DNA of 64,000 nt from Chrysopilus asiliformis (Eukaryota; Arthropoda; Insecta; Diptera; Rhagionidae), in assembly GCA_964034945.1 (NCBI GenBank), contig OZ035960.1, positions 67,301,936 to 67,365,935 of the forward strand, read 5' to 3'. Positions within the stretch are counted from its first letter, which is position 1, and each line of letters starts with the position of its first letter. Below are positions 31,639-43,164 of the stretch, one piece after another. The position numbers and the translations under genes are program-made. Below the pieces are notes generated by a model. That model saw only the letters and a list, made by a program, of their open reading frames with translations. It ran no database searches and had not been told where the DNA came from.

Positions 31639-34600
31639 TCAATTCTGAATGTCCTTAGCGTGGAACACTCCCAGTAACTTCCCATTCAAGTCTTCAATTT
31701 CATAATTAACGTTACCGATTTTTTTCCTAACGCGAGCTTTCACAAACTTCGGACAGAACTTGGCCGCTATTTTCTTATCTGCCGAGCTTTGTACGAAATT
31801 CCTGACGAAAACTACCTGGGCTGGTTCAAACGACCTTAACCGTGATCTCAAATTGTAATTATGCACGCCTTTGTCGTATGCCTCTTTCAAACAATTCTTC
31901 ACTCTCTCATGCACTCTGGCGCGATAATCCCCCCTACTCACAATCTCAATCTCCGATTCTTCCAACGCATTCAAATTTCTCATTAACTCATACATAGATC
32001 CATGGCTTACACATTGCTGCCCAAATAATACGTAATACGGGGAACTCCCGATAGACTCATGAAAGGATCCACGCAGTGCGCTAGCAATTTCATGAAGGTG
32101 TTCATCCCAATTGCGATGATCACTACCGACATATGCTCTAATTGCGGCCAATATTGAACGGTTTACTCTTTCCGACGCATTCGCTTGAGGCGAATAATAA
32201 GCCGATAGCATGTGGCGAACGCCGTTTTTCTGTAGAAATCCGCGGAATTCTTTAGACGTAAATTGCGGACCATTGTCAGTATGTACTAACTCTGGAAATC
32301 CAAACATACAAAATACGTCTTTGTAAAGAAACTCCACCGTCTTTTCAACCGTAGCCCTTGGTAAAGCTTTCATCAACACGAACTTGCTAAAGTGGTCCAC
32401 CACTACGAAGATGTAGGTATTACCCCTTTTCGATCGCGGGTAGGGGCCTAAATAGTCCACATAGAGTTTCTGGAACGGACGGACAGTATTTACCTGATCA
32501 CCCATTGGTGGCCTTAAGACCTTATTTGGGGCCTTCGTCGCCTTGCACATCTCGCAGTTCCGTACAAACTCACCCACGTCTTTCCGCATTCTAGGCCAAT
32601 AATAAAACCTTCTCAATCGTTCCAAAGTCTTTCTATTACCCCCATGAGAGACCAATGGCGACTCATGTTCTTTCTTTAAAAGTTCGCTCTTCAAAGACTC
32701 AGGCACCCACAACTTGAATAACGGTACATCGGTTAACTCATCCCTCACTTTTGGCTCCACCCGCACATACACTCTTTCATTCACCACACGCAGATTGGGA
32801 TAGCTCTCTGGAGACTGACTAATTGTGTCCTTCCACTTCACGTATCCAGGATCCGAAAACCCATCATCAGACAAATCCACCCCTCCCTCGGGAAATTTAG
32901 CAATTTCAGACACTACTACCTCGGGTAAGTCCTCAAACATCCGCGATAGCGCATCAGCTACCACATTTTCAGACCCCTTGACATGTCTGATCTCAAAATC
33001 AAACCCTTGAAGTTTGAGACTCCATCTTGCTAACTTACCATTGAGCTCACGCTGACTCATCAACCACTTTAGACTAGCGTGGTCTGTAATGATTGTGAAG
33101 GGAAAACCTTCAATATACTGCCTAAATTTTTTGACGCTGAGCACCGCTGCCAAGCATTCCAGTTCTGTTACGCTATAATTTCGCTGTGCGGCATTCAACT
33201 TTTGCGACATATACGCTAAAGGCTTTTCTTCCCCCTCTTCCGTCAACTGAAACAAGACACTCCCGAGTCCAGAACAGCTGGCATCACACCTTATATAAAA
33301 ACGTCTCGAGAAATCAGGGTTAGCCAAGACTGGCTTCGTGGTTAAGATTTGCTTTAAATCTTCAAATGCTTTCTGAGCTTGGGCATTCCATTTAAATTTC
33401 ACTCCCTTCTTCAAAAGGTCGGTGATAGGCGCGGTGACTGCTGCAAAATTCGGAATAAACCGCCTATACCACCCAGCCATACCCAATAACCGCCGAACTT
33501 GACGCACTGTTGTAGGATTTGGAAATTCAGCAATCGCCTGAACCTTTTCAGGATCTGGACAGACTCCGTCCTTTCCTATTATGTAACCTAGATACCTGAC
33601 CTCCTTCATTACAAACTTGCTTTTCTCTACGTTGATCGTCAAGCCTGCATGCCTCAGGCACCCCGCAACTTGTCGGAGCAATTCCAAGTGTTCGTCCAAA
33701 GTTGAGGACACCACAAGCAAGTCGTCTAGGTAGACAAAAACGCGCTCTCTTAACTCATGTGGAATTACTTTATCCATGAGCCGACACATGCGTTGCGCCG
33801 CATTACACAGTCCAAACGGCATAACGGTAAACTGGTAGAGTGGTCTACCAGCCACCGTGAATGCCGTTTTCTCGCGCGAGGCTTGTTCAAGTGGAATTTG
33901 CCAGAAGGCATCCTTGAGATCCAGGCTCGAAATGAACTTGGTCTCTTGTAGCCTACTGAGAATCCCTTCAATGTGAGGGGAGGAAGGGTACGCATCCTTT
34001 TTTGTTACTGCGTTCACCTTCCTTGAATCTAAACAAGCCCTCACCTTCCCATTAGACTTCCGCACTAATACCATCGGAGAACTCCATGAACTGTTGCTGA
34101 CTTCGATTACGCCTAATGCCAACATACGGTCAAGTTCCTCATAAAGTTCGCGCTGAACTGCAGGCGAAATCGGATAAAACCGGTGTTTGATTGGTGGGCT
34201 ATCTCCCACGTCAATGGTGTGTTGCTCCAACGTAGTTTTCCCTAGACCATCTTTAGCATACGAAGGAAACAACTCTATTATTTGCCCCAACCTGTGCCCA
34301 TCTATGTCCGACAATTCGTGCATTGGACTTAGCTCGTTAGTTAAAGGCTCCACCGACTCCACTACCGCCGGACGAATCCCAAAAGCCTCCCAAAAGTTCA
34401 TACCTAAATACAACCGTTCAGACAAGCTTGGTACCACGTAATACCGTACCACTTCACCCTTACCATCATACTTTGTACCGAGATCACAAAAACCCAACAC
34501 TCTGTTCCGAGTACCGTCTGCCGTCCTGACACTCGACTTGGCCTCGTGCACCCTCCAACCATTCCTCTGAATCAATTCCAACGCACCAAAACCCAAAATA

Positions 34601-34935
34601 CTCACACTCGCGCCACTGTCTAACAAACCACGCACCCCACACCCTTCTAACTCGACCAACGCAAAGGGCCTCGTATCAATCCCGGACCAAGCACACGCCG
34701 CCAATACGGACTGCCTAATCTCCCGCCGTATTCTCCAGAATCCCTTTCCCTGAACCCCATCTTCTCCACCTTCGTCTGAGTCACTCAACGATGAGTCAGC
34801 GGCTCGGTATTCGTTGCCGCCTCTTCCCTCCTGACTATCGAAGATGGATTGGTCCTGGGATTTGACATTCCCGGCATTGAACGCGACGTCCCAGTTATCC
34901 TCGCATTCGCCTGCCCGTTTCCCTTCTGTTTGCAA
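31639..34935 (-). CDS. pol: Ty3/gypsy Pol polyprotein, intact
   Basis: 1098 codons without a stop. Order: protease with LLDSGASVSIL (Asp at about residue 106), reverse transcriptase with YLDDLLVV (about residue 400), RNase H with YIRCDASCSGLGS (about 548) and HVKGSENVVADALSR, then integrase with a His-His-Cys-Cys finger (SHGGNRKTL ... CEMCKATK, about 763-797) and the three catalytic acids in VDYLGPY, VHTDNGPQF and ASERVNRS (about 828, 887, 922). It overlaps the end of gag by about 150 bp in a different frame, so Pol is probably made by ribosomal frameshifting, and the ATG at 34935 need not be used. All key residues are present. Length and domain order are normal for Ty3/gypsy. This is one of the best preserved genes in the window. 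Confidence 0.95.
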   Translation of the reverse strand: MQTEGKRAGECEDNWDVAFNAGNVKSQDQSIFDSQEGRGGNEYRAADSSLSDSDEGGEDGVQGKGFWRIRREIRQSVLAACAWSGIDTRPFALVELEGCGVRGLLDSGASVSILGFGALELIQRNGWRVHEAKSSVRTADGTRNRVLGFCDLGTKYDGKGEVVRYYVVPSLSERLYLGMNFWEAFGIRPAVVESVEPLTNELSPMHELSDIDGHRLGQIIELFPSYAKDGLGKTTLEQHTIDVGDSPPIKHRFYPISPAVQRELYEELDRMLALGVIEVSNSSWSSPMVLVRKSNGKVRACLDSRKVNAVTKKDAYPSSPHIEGILSRLQETKFISSLDLKDAFWQIPLEQASREKTAFTVAGRPLYQFTVMPFGLCNAAQRMCRLMDKVIPHELRERVFVYLDDLLVVSSTLDEHLELLRQVAGCLRHAGLTINVEKSKFVMKEVRYLGYIIGKDGVCPDPEKVQAIAEFPNPTTVRQVRRLLGMAGWYRRFIPNFAAVTAPITDLLKKGVKFKWNAQAQKAFEDLKQILTTKPVLANPDFSRRFYIRCDASCSGLGSVLFQLTEEGEEKPLAYMSQKLNAAQRNYSVTELECLAAVLSVKKFRQYIEGFPFTIITDHASLKWLMSQRELNGKLARWSLKLQGFDFEIRHVKGSENVVADALSRMFEDLPEVVVSEIAKFPEGGVDLSDDGFSDPGYVKWKDTISQSPESYPNLRVVNERVYVRVEPKVRDELTDVPLFKLWVPESLKSELLKKEHESPLVSHGGNRKTLERLRRFYYWPRMRKDVGEFVRNCEMCKATKAPNKVLRPPMGDQVNTVRPFQKLYVDYLGPYPRSKRGNTYIFVVVDHFSKFVLMKALPRATVEKTVEFLYKDVFCMFGFPELVHTDNGPQFTSKEFRGFLQKNGVRHMLSAYYSPQANASERVNRSILAAIRAYVGSDHRNWDEHLHEIASALRGSFHESIGSSPYYVLFGQQCVSHGSMYELMRNLNALEESEIEIVSRGDYRARVHERVKNCLKEAYDKGVHNYNLRSRLRSFEPAQVVFVRNFVQSSADKKIAAKFCPKFVKARVRKKIGNVNYEIEDLNGKLLGVFHAKDIQN

Positions 34936-36080
34936 GCCTCACAATGAGCTTTGTATACTCCTGCCCGACCACATCCAAAACAAAAAACCCCTTGATTCGG
35001 TTTCACACAATCCATGTACACATGACCCAAATCCTTGCAATTCCAGCATACAACATAATTCGACGAGGACCGTGAAGGTCCCGCTACGGCTTGCAATTGA
35101 CCGATGGGGCGCTCATCTCTCCACTTGCTAGGCCCCTCTTGAACCTTACCTCCCTCACATATCTCTAGCTCATGCACACCCTGTCCGAATCGACCTGTAC
35201 TAGAGGAACTTTGACGTGGATCATAGCCAGACTTATTCCACAACCTCTCTAGTCTCTGACATATGATTCGTAGATCTTCTGTACTATGAAAGAACGTGGT
35301 TATAGTAGCGCTCCTCAACGCCGGATGCATGTTATCTTGTACGATCTCCAACAATTCTTCATCCCGAAATGGCCTGCGCAATCTACTATTCAGACTTTCT
35401 ACTTCCAGCAAAAAATCATTGAATGATTCCTTTGCCTTCTGCCGACGCGTCTCAACCACCCGTCTGGTCTCACGATCGGACTCGTAGCTACTAAACCGAT
35501 TAATCAAATCCATACGCATTTGATTCCAAGTAATATCCGGATATTTTCTTGAATGCACCCAGAACCAGTTCTCTGCCGTTCCCCTCAAGTAGTTAGGAAG
35601 AAGCGCCAGCATCTCACCCTTTGAGTAGTGATCCCTACTAGCTAAAGTTTCGAAGCGATGCACGAACTCGTTCGCATCTAAACCACCCGCGTCCCCTTCG
35701 AAGGAGATTTTCCACGAGGGCTTTCGATGACCCTTATCCCAACAGTTACCACGGCCTTCTCGACCAAACAACTCTCGCCTTAACACCGAGTCGGTGCTGG
35801 ACCTACGGCTACGCTCCAACTCTGGTTCAACTTTCTTGGATTGTGGCCTCACATAAGGCTCCAACATAGACAGATCTCCCCACGCTAAACCCTTAGCTCC
35901 ATCGTCTTGTTCTTGTTGGTCCTCTAATATGAGATTGACACGCCCTGCTAATGCCTTCAACGTCTCTAATCCCTTTTCAGCCTCAGCACCATACGTTGGG
36001 GAACCCTTTGCGACCCTAGCAACCCGGTCACTCCAGTGACGTATCCTAGCCGACAAGATCACTAACTGTTCTCCTAACAA
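34785..36080 (-). CDS. gag: Ty3/gypsy Gag, main frame
   Basis: 431 codons from the first ATG. It contains a capsid-like central region (FVHRFETLASRDHYSKGEM and NWFWVHSRKYPDITWNQM fit the gypsy capsid pattern) and, near residues 345-380, a zinc knuckle CWNCKDLGHVYMDC (Cys-x2-Cys-x4-His-x4-Cys). A second, altered knuckle CFGCGRAGVYKAHC has Val where the usual His of the box should be, with His shifted to the residue before the last Cys. Upstream the same protein seems to continue in another frame (36081-36274), so the true N-terminus is probably cut off here by a one-base frameshift. It ends within pol by overlap. Confidence 0.8.
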   Translation of the reverse strand: MLGEQLVILSARIRHWSDRVARVAKGSPTYGAEAEKGLETLKALAGRVNLILEDQQEQDDGAKGLAWGDLSMLEPYVRPQSKKVEPELERSRRSSTDSVLRRELFGREGRGNCWDKGHRKPSWKISFEGDAGGLDANEFVHRFETLASRDHYSKGEMLALLPNYLRGTAENWFWVHSRKYPDITWNQMRMDLINRFSSYESDRETRRVVETRRQKAKESFNDFLLEVESLNSRLRRPFRDEELLEIVQDNMHPALRSATITTFFHSTEDLRIICQRLERLWNKSGYDPRQSSSSTGRFGQGVHELEICEGGKVQEGPSKWRDERPIGQLQAVAGPSRSSSNYVVCWNCKDLGHVYMDCVKPNQGVFCFGCGRAGVYKAHCEACKQKGNGQANARITGTSRSMPGMSNPRTNPSSIVRREEAATNTEPLTHR

Positions 36081-36274
36081 CTCTTCTTCACTATCATATC
36101 GGACAGAATTTTAATTTTGTCATCCTCTGATTCTATACCACGAACCTTGAACTCCACCTCGAGCTCAGAGCTCTCAAGAAGCTCAATATCTTGCACGCGC
36201 AAGTGGGCCATTTCAAAAAAAGATTTCAAATCCCCTCTATATATAAAACTCAAACCTTTTCCCAAAATTCGCAA
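36081..36274 (-). pseudogene. Gag N-terminal part, frame-shifted
   Basis: The frame from 36274 contains MAHLRVQDIELLESSELEVEF, a plausible Gag start at about 36211, and runs to SDMIVKKSC where it stops at 36074. In the neighbouring frame the same bases read into the acidic stretch EEELLGEQLVIL that leads straight into the main gag frame. A single-base indel near 36085 therefore separates them. Whether this is a real defect or a sequencing error cannot be told here. Confidence 0.55.
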
Positions 36275-37396
36275 TCTCCACTAAGTCAACCTTCCCAAGG
36301 TACTCCAGTAAAATTGTTACCAACACCGTAAATTACAAAATGTTCAAAAATAAATAAATATCAAAAATAAAATATATCATATAAATACCGAAAATACTAT
36401 TTCGTAGAAAATAAGAGCGCATATAAAATTATTTTTTTTTTCTTTTTTTTTTAAATTAATAATCAGCGTATCGACTTCGGTACTGAACTTTCAAACTGTG
36501 GCACCAGATGACAAGACCACCAAAACTTTTCCTTCCTTTCTCTTACGGAGTTCAACTCCAGATCTCAACCAATTTGAAATAAAAAAAAATCAAGCCAAAA
36601 TAAAGCAAAAAGAAAAAAACCAGAAAAAGGTTCACTTCTGCAACTTCTTACTTATTTAAAAATTCAAAATTTTCAATCAAACATACAAGCTAACGGGGGA
36701 CAACCCTTCACACGTCTACATTCCGCACAACCAAGCAGTAACAATTGTTCTTCGAATCACTCATGGCTTCATACTACTCTGTCTCTCTGCCACCTACCCA
36801 TTACCAGTCATTCCTCCATCCAAATACTCATTTCCGACACCAAACTCATGCAGCCATCTTTCCATCCCACAACTACCTTTCATCACAACCCTGCAGTGTC
36901 ATCCACCTCGTTGATTTTTGCTACAACCAAAGTGCTGACCAGGTATTCTGACTACTGGAGTACCATGCAAACGGAAAGCTGATTACACCCTGAACATTTC
37001 TTTCACCTTTTACCGAAACCGAGCATACTACATTCTCGCACCAACTATCACAACTTTTTCTCTCATTCATTTCTGCGTTTTCTCACTTGATACTCCTTTC
37101 ACTCAACACTGACGTGTCAACACCACAAAGACACTTTACTATCTGGGCATCAATCGTCAGGAAGCTACTCGTAACAAATACCAAGGAACATGGCATCCGC
37201 CATCATCATACAAACCTGCACCGACAAAAAGTTGTGCATCTACAACCACAAAATATTCTCACACCGGATCAAACATTCATTCAAGCAAAGGAAGAGGACA
37301 ATTTGACTGCAACAGCATTTAAAAGGACAAAGATAAAGAGAAGGAAAAGAAAAGAAAGAAGAAAGAAAACAAAAAAAAAACTCGGACCCCATTTGG
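36275..37396 (-). other. 5' leader of the 1.8-kb-LTR element
   Basis: About 1.1 kb between primer site and gag. It is rich in C, A and T on the plus strand. The 179-codon frame at 37087-37626 (+) runs across the leader, primer site and LTR, so it is not a gene. Nothing else is recognised. Confidence 0.5.
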
Positions 37397-37414
37397 GTCC
37401 CTGCTCGGGCGCCA
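37397..37414 (-). promoter_or_regulatory. Primer-binding site, tRNA-Lys-like
   Basis: On the minus strand TGGCGCCCGAGCAGGGAC starts one base after the LTR end. It differs at one position from the tRNA-Lys3-type primer site TGGCGCCCGAACAGGGAC. Confidence 0.8.
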
Positions 37415-37415
37415 T

Positions 37416-39250
37416 TGTTACAAATTTAGTTTCCCATCATTATGTTGCCATCCCGGTGCCGGGTAGCGTTGGCCGGAAATGGGCCAGGGTTGAGACAGCC
37501 ATAATGATGCTTGTTGTTTTGTTGTTTTATTTGTTTAAATTATTAAGTTTGTTTCTCTCTCTCTTCCTCTTCCCCCATTCGCACTCATACCAATTGAATC
37601 TTCAAACATGCACACACTGTAGTTAGCCTCACATGAACATGCTTGAATTGTCCCCCTAACGCCAACCGTCTCAAGCAAACATGTCTATCACAATTTCACA
37701 CATAAATAAGTAAGTATTCATAAAAAAAATTGTAAAACTTCGGTGCTCAGAAAATTTTTGCACGATCAGACTGTGCACTTGTCATCACAGCACCACAGGT
37801 CACGACGCGCGCGAAATTCCCGAAGATCCCGAAACCGGCGTGGACGACGTCGAACCACGCTTAAAAAAAGAAAACGAGCGCAAAGATAAAATTTCAGCAT
37901 ATACCAATAAAAAACTCCAATGATGAAATCCAGTCGGGGACCAAAACGTACGACCCGTTATCGGCCGATAAGTTTCCCGCCAACGAATAGCAACTCTCGC
38001 GGTATATATATATAAAAAAAACCCGTTATCTAAAAATGTAATCCAAAACCTTTTCACCAAAATTATATAGAAACTAAAAACTAGCTAAGCTATCCAATCA
38101 CCACTTTAGATCACAAATCTATCTAAAAACTAGAAAAACTAAGCCTAAAAAAAATATAGAAAGGTACTCCCTTTGTTTTCGCCAACTAAATTCCGCTGGA
38201 AAATCTCTGGGAAATCCCACGCTGGTGGCCACTTCTTTCAATTTCTCCAAATCCAGGCAACTTAATACACCACTAAATTCACTATTTAACTCCCTACTAA
38301 TTCCACAAAAAAAAATCAAGAAAATTCAACTAGAACTCAAGATAAACGGAAAAATGTATTATCACTTCCAAATCCAAAATCGAGAAGAAAGAAAAACAAT
38401 CTCCTCACCAAAAGCAGAAAAAAACCGTCTTTTTCTCACGGACAACCGACAAACCAGATTCTTTGTCCCTTATCTTGTCCACTTAACTACCCGACTCCAC
38501 TGGACCAAATTTACAAATTACCCACCAAACCAAAGATATTAAAAATAAATTTCTGTTCAACCTAATTTATCATGATATAACTGACGGACCCCTTAAATAT
38601 TTCTCAGCACCATGATCCGGGCGACCCTAGTATCACAACAATTAAAGTAAAGATACTAACTTTACCAAAAATGCCGAATCGTAAAATATCCTTGAAGGTA
38701 TTTTTGTTTGTACCCTCACTGATTGAGTAATGCACGCATGGCAACTCCCAACTGTCATCTGTCAAGCGTGCGCCAAACAATCATTCCTTCGACAAGGAAA
38801 TTGTATGTTTATTTTATGTTTAATTCGCGTTCGTTTCATGTGTTGTTCAAGTGAAAAGTTTTTTAAAAACATTAAGCCGGTAGTAATGTACCACGTGGTG
38901 TCTGTGCGCGGCTAAAATTGGTGTCGGATTATGTGTTTGTTTGGGGTTTCGTGTTGTCCACAGTTCAGCACATTTCTAGTGTTTTCATTTTCTTTTCTCC
39001 CTTTTTCAGTTTTAGGGAATTTCTCAGAACTTCACGGACGGACTTGAACTCAGTTCGGGATCAGGAAAAGCAGAAAAAGGAATTACAGACGTCGTTGACA
39101 GCCGGACCGAAAAATCAGATAAGTTATAATAAATTCTTTATTTTAACGACATTGGTTCTTTGTGTATTTTTTTTTTCTTTTCTTTTCAGTTCCAGAGATG
39201 CTGCCGCCTCCCAACACAGAAGGGAACGGAGGAACACCCCGTTCGCTTCA
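37416..39250 (-). repeat. 5' LTR (1835 bp), uninterrupted
   Basis: Plus-strand TGTTACAAATTTAG ... GTTCGCTTCA. It is the intact reference for the LTR at 28839-31579. A GTATATATATATA run near 38002 could be a TATA region on either strand. Confidence 0.95.
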
Positions 39251-39299
39251 ACACCACATAAACATTGAATTGAAAGCACCTTTAAACTTTGTCAATGTT

Positions 39300-39765
39300 T
39301 ATACCCGTATGGTGAAACGAAAGGGTATATTAACTTTCCCTTACCGTTTGTAACGCCAAGATCCCATCATCACACACAAAAATGAATTACGCCAGTGTGT
39401 TTAGAACGATAAAAAAATTATTTTTGGATGTCCGTCCGTCCGTTCGTCTGTGGCACGGATTGCGGGCGCACGGATTGAGCTAGAGACTTGAAATTTTACG
39501 CAGATTCATTTTTCGTGAAATGCAAGGCTAAGTTCGTTAAGGGGCAAAAATGGACCATTAAAGGGGTACCCCCCATACGAACGAAAATGTTTTTTGCGAA
39601 TATCTCAAAAACGGTGCATCTTATCAAAAAAGCGCAACAACAAAATTATTTAGGATATGATTCTACATAAAACCCCCATATATCAAAATCCGATTGGAAT
39701 AAATTTAAAAAAATCTTATTGAAAAGTTTGACTTCAAAGTTGAATTTTGATACAACTGTTCGCCG
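39300..39765 (+). mobile_element. ATACCCGTATGG-family repeat, right arm
   Basis: Starts ATACCCGTATGGTGAAACG and carries GTCCGTCCGTCCGTTCGTC at about 39430. It is the mirror of 8709-9186 and lacks the extra inner part of the left copy. Confidence 0.65.
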
Positions 39766-39769
39766 TTCT

Positions 39770-42312
39770 AAATACCTACAAAAGAGAAAAGATCCCCAGC
39801 AAAACATTTGGTGCAGGTGCGGAAGTAAAATTATTCTGGTATCGGAATTCCACATATCGGCTAAATGAGCACGAACTCCGATTACCATTATAATAGCGTG
39901 AACTTAGCACACCATTTCAAATTTTCGGTTTTTGCCCCGGAAAACACCAGAACTAGTTTTTATGCCCTATATGGAGAAACCAAAAAAGGATATAATAAGG
40001 TTTCTTTACCATTTGTAACGCAGAGAACTAACCGTCGCACAGAAAAATGAATTTTACACCAGTGTATTTAGAATGACGAATCAACTGGATTTTTGCTTGT
40101 CTGTTTCTCCGTGGATACGATAACTTGAGAACGAATAAGCTAGAGCCTTGAAATTTGGCATAGCCGTTTTTTCATAAAACAGGACGCCGAGATCGTTACC
40201 AGGCAAAATTGGATCACCACAATACAATCTTTTGTGAATTTTTTTCGTTGTATCGAAAAATTTATAAAGACAAAATGTATTTAGAATATGATTTTACATA
40301 ATTGTTTCATAAAAAAAATTCAATCGGAGCAAGTCAATTAATATGACTGAAAGATGTTTAAAAAGCAGCAAAACGAAGAAGAAAGTAAAAATAATGCTAG
40401 AACCATTTGTCAATCTCGATAGTCGAATATATGAGGTACGCTAATCACCACTCTGTGGAAATTTGGAAATACTTGGTAACTACATTTTTCAAATTTACAA
40501 CGAAGCAATTTCAAAATTTTACAAAATGTGATATAAAATTTTTTTTGCTGATTATTTTAAAGTTTAAATGAACACTTAAAATTTTTTTAAATTAACGAAC
40601 AAATTAAAAAAATTATCATTTCATTTTTTTTTGAAATTTTTAAATTGATTAAAAATTTGAAAAATGTAATCAAGTATTTACAAATTTTCACAGAATTATT
40701 CATATTTGAAAAATTGTTTGCTGGCAACGCTGCTATGAACGAATTTAACTTACTCATTTTACTCACACCAAAACATTCACGCCAATTATAAAGACGCCGA
40801 GTCGTTTCAATCCCAGCTAACACAGGCATTCGATTTAATATCATGGGAGATTCTTTAACTACGAAATTCTCAATCTCCAGCTAAAAAATCGAATTTGCTT
40901 GATTTTGTATGGAAGATACATATTCAAAGAAAAAGCGATTCGCTTACTTAACCCATTAATGCCCAACGTTGCGAAAACGCAACATTTTAAAAATGAATTT
41001 TTTAAGGGATATAAATATTTTCAAATTAGAATACCACTGATAAAAAAACAAAAAACAAAAAAAAAATTATTATAGATTTTTTTGTTACAATTTTACAAAT
41101 TTAGTACGAATTTCAAAATTTTACTCAATCAAATTGACAGTAAAACAAAAGTATTAGTAATAATGGTTGAATATTACACGTTGTCCTAAAATAATAGCCC
41201 CACTAATTTCAAGATCGCAGTAAAAAAAATATGAATTTTTCCATTTTTTTTTTCTTTTTTATACCTGTATGGTGAAACCAAAGGGTATATTAACTTTGCC
41301 TTACCGTTTGTAACGCCAAGATCCCGTCATCGCACAAAAAAATGAATTACACCAGTGTGTTTAGAATGATAAAAAATATTTAATTTTTGCATGTCCGTCC
41401 GTCTGTCCGTCTGTCTGTCCGTCCGTCTGTCTGTCTTTGGGGCGGATTGTTGGCGCACGGATTGAGCTAGAGACTTGAAAGTTTGCACAGATCCGTTTTT
41501 CGTAAAATGCGAGGCTAAGTTCGTTAATGGGCAAAAATGGACCATTAGAGGGGGGTGCCCCCCATACGAACGAAATCGTTTTTTGTGAATATCTCAAAAA
41601 CGGTGCATCTTATCAAAAAAGTCCAAGAACAAAAGTTATTTAGGATATGATTCTACATAAAACTCCCATACATTAAAATCCGATTGGAATAAATTTAAAA
41701 AAATCTTATTGGAAAGTTTGACTTCAAATTGGAATTTTGGTATAACTGTTCGAATTTTGATACGAATATCACCATACGCTCAATCCGTGCGCCCGCAATC
41801 CGCGCCACAGACAGACAGACGGACGGACGGACGGACATGCAAAATTCAACTTTTTTTATCATTCTAAACACACTGGTGTAATTCATTTTTGTGTGCGATG
41901 ACGAGATCTTGGCGTTACAAACGGTAAGGCAAAGTTAATATACCCTTTGGTTTCACCATACGGGTATAATAAAAAGAAATAAATGAATTTATTTGAAAAA
42001 CTTATATCATTTCATTGCTTGGTCCTTCATAGGTTAAATCGTTTCGCTTAAAAGTTTCGTCTTTGATATTCCAATAAAAACGTTCTTCCAATTGCTTGTT
42101 GGGATATAAGGAAGCGGGTGAATTGGATTGGCGCGAACATCAACTTTTAATAATTTGTTGACAGTCGGTATTTTAAGTACCACCAACTTTAAATATTTAA
42201 ATTTTTTATCCAATAATATCAACATTCTATATACTACTATATACTTCTATATACCACGGGCGTAAATACCCTCCATAAAATTATGCTTTCTAGAACCATT
42301 TTCAACGAAAAA
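39770..42312. other. Right-arm AT-rich region, mirror of 6506-8304
   Basis: Inverted copy of the left-arm region, without convincing genes. It differs from the left by ~160 extra bp near 40455-40610 and by the palindromic insert at 41263-41968. Confidence 0.55.
41263..41968. mobile_element. Palindromic full-length ATACCCGTATGG element
   Basis: It begins ATACCTGTATGGTGAAACC and ends with GGTTTCACCATACGGGTAT, with inverted arms of about 200 bp that include GTCCGTCCGTCTG runs. The left arm of the foldback has no such segment between TTTTTCCATTTTT-like and AATAAAAAGAAAT-like words near 6850-6990, so the boundaries are clear. This defines the other partial copies in the window as fragments of a foldback MITE. 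Confidence 0.75.
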
Positions 42313-43164
42313 AAGCAGGTGTCTGTCTCGTAGAGACGGCCAGAAGACGTGGATCCGCCTACAACGATCGTCAATAGATATTTAAGTAAGAAATTTTAGT
42401 GAAAAGGAAATTAAGGAAACAAATTTTTATTTAAAACATAACAAAAGCTATAATAGCCAATCTGGCAATTATTGAAAATCCGTATGGTGATTTAAGTGAA
42501 CAGCGAACAGTTGTATCAAAATTCCAGTTTCAAGTCAAACTTTCTAATTAGATTTTTTTAAAATTTATTCCAATCGGATGTAGAATCATATCCTAAATAA
42601 CTTTTGTTCTTGCACTTTTTTGATAAGATGCACCGTTTTTGAGATATTCGGTTTCATAATTTTATAATATAATAATTTTATTTATAACTAGAATTTGGAC
42701 CCGGCTTCGCCCGGCTAAAAGCGTGAACAGAAAAAAAAACTTAGGAAAACTAAATTCATTTGGTTAAAAATTAGGTAGCCTGCATGCTGTTCGTTAGTTT
42801 TTTCTCTTCGGAAAATGATTAACCCATTCGGTATTTTGATGCCATATGGCAACGCAGTTAAAAATTTGAATTGACTTCTTATTTATTTATTTTCAACACT
42901 CTATTCTTATTTAGTGCACCTTTAAGTGCATTTGTCACCCAATTTTGATTTTTTGAGTAAAAAGCTGGACTACAGTGGACGTATTTGTAAAAAATAAAAA
43001 TTTTTAATTTTTTTTTTTTGTTTTTTTTTTTTTTTTGTTTTAAATGAATACTGATAGCTTAAACATCATTAATTTGTATAGAGAGTATTTTTAACCCCCA
43101 TAGAAAAAAACATGTACCGAACGGGTTAACAAACTAATAAAAAATTCCAGCACTTGCATTCGGT

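Larger units (their letters stand above)
28839..39250 (-). mobile_element. Ty3/gypsy retrotransposon, 1.8-kb LTRs, intact pol
   Basis: LTRs at 28839-31579 (carrying an insertion) and 37416-39250 flank gag and pol on the minus strand. ACAC duplications (28835-28838 and 39251-39254) and the intact left-arm sequence at about 9228-9238 define exact ends. The two LTRs differ by very few bases by eye, so the insertion is recent. Confidence 0.95.

Noticed and set aside
37087..37626. A 179-codon gene on plus strand
   Set aside because: It crosses the leader, the primer-binding site and into the LTR of a minus-strand retrotransposon, so it is a chance frame.
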